From NCBI GenBank assembly GCA_964444075.1, contig CAYUFF010000048.1:1-5383 (forward strand): a stretch of 5,383 bases of DNA, in the 5' to 3' direction. Every line of letters starts with the position of its first letter. The stretch's first letter is position 1. The notes under the pieces are model-generated. The model worked only from the letters and a program-made list of their open reading frames with translations, did not search any database and had not been told where the DNA came from. Both the position numbers and the translations under genes were made by a program. This document shows positions 5,175-5,383 of this stretch, one piece after another. The stretch comes from CAYUFF01 sp964444075 (GTDB lineage: Archaea > Aenigmatarchaeota > Aenigmatarchaeia > CG10238-14 > SCSR01).

Positions 5175-5383
5175 TTAGTCGGTGAGCAACCACTTCCATA
5201 AAGGAACACACTTTACAACCTTACCCTTAACCTTTAACTCGTCATCGTAATCCCAAGTTATCATTAGCAAATCATTGCATTTCAGTAGCTCTGAGGCTTT
5301 GATTAAGGATTTAATCTCTCTCCTTTCGATTTCGTCCTTTGCATTAGCGTAAGTTACTTGGATTAGTTGCTTAATCCTTAAAC
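5175..5383 (-). CDS. C-terminal end of a further DUF4143-type ATPase (cut by the right edge)
   Basis: Reading leftwards from the right edge to a TAA at 5175-5177 gives 68 residues. They start LRIKQLIQVTYANAKDEIE, pass through SLIKASELLKCNDLLMITW and end PLWKWLLTD. This is the conserved tail of the two complete ATPases, including the QxT version of the nuclease-like motif. It is closest to the 1937-3190 protein over the first part (ANA rather than ASG) but has its own ending (DDELKVKGKVVKCVPLWKW) and many silent differences. The upstream part, including any P-loop, lies beyond the window, so it cannot be said whether the gene is intact. It would make a fourth ATPase end in tandem on this strand. 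Confidence 0.85.
   Translation of the reverse strand, partial: LRIKQLIQVTYANAKDEIERREIKSLIKASELLKCNDLLMITWDYDDELKVKGKVVKCVPLWKWLLTD

Noticed and set aside
5102..5209. 36-residue N-terminal extension of the 3839-5101 ATPase
   Set aside because: It would translate the TATA box, the palindrome and the end of the next gene, and matches nothing in the family; the ATG at 5101 gives a normal N-terminus.

Overview
The window looks like a piece of a thermophilic archaeal chromosome, possibly Thermoproteota-like. The proteins are rich in Lys, Glu, Arg and aromatic residues, and Arg is mostly AGA/AGG. AT-rich TATA-like boxes lie about 22-33 bp before the start codons, and no Shine-Dalgarno sequence is placed to serve the main genes, as expected for leaderless archaeal mRNAs. 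No rRNA, tRNA, CRISPR array, transposase or integrase was seen, so the species cannot be named.

Layout. Bases 1-303 hold no convincing gene, only a possible gene tail at the left edge and then the first promoter. On the + strand, 304-1536 encodes an archaeal P-loop ATPase with a winged helix and an intact PD-(D/E)XK-like C-terminal motif. It is followed by a frameshifted HEPN-domain gene (about 1602-1918). The rest is on the - strand: a complete AAA/DUF4143-type ATPase (1937-3190), a wrecked relative reduced to its two ends (3247-3752), a second complete ATPase (3839-5101), and the 3' end of a further copy that runs off the right edge (5175-5383).

The main point is that four DUF4143-type ATPase C-terminal ends lie head-to-tail in 3.4 kb. 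The two complete genes are strongly diverged over their ATPase domains, yet share a 139-bp stretch of C-terminal coding DNA without a single difference (1970-2108 and 3866-4004). Directly upstream in the coding sense, the first gene instead matches the right-edge copy exactly for 37 bp. This is the pattern expected from recent gene conversion or tail exchange within a tandem array.

Promoters carry possible operators: a 20-bp palindrome centred near the start codon of the first gene, a 22-bp palindrome plus a repeated half-site around the TATA box of the 3839-5101 gene, and tandem ATATCGGT repeats before the wrecked copy. The ATPase-HEPN pairing and the decay of neighbouring copies suggest an accessory, fast-turnover region of the kind that holds toxin-antitoxin or defence genes. 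That functional reading is inference; the biochemical role of these ATPases is not known from this sequence.
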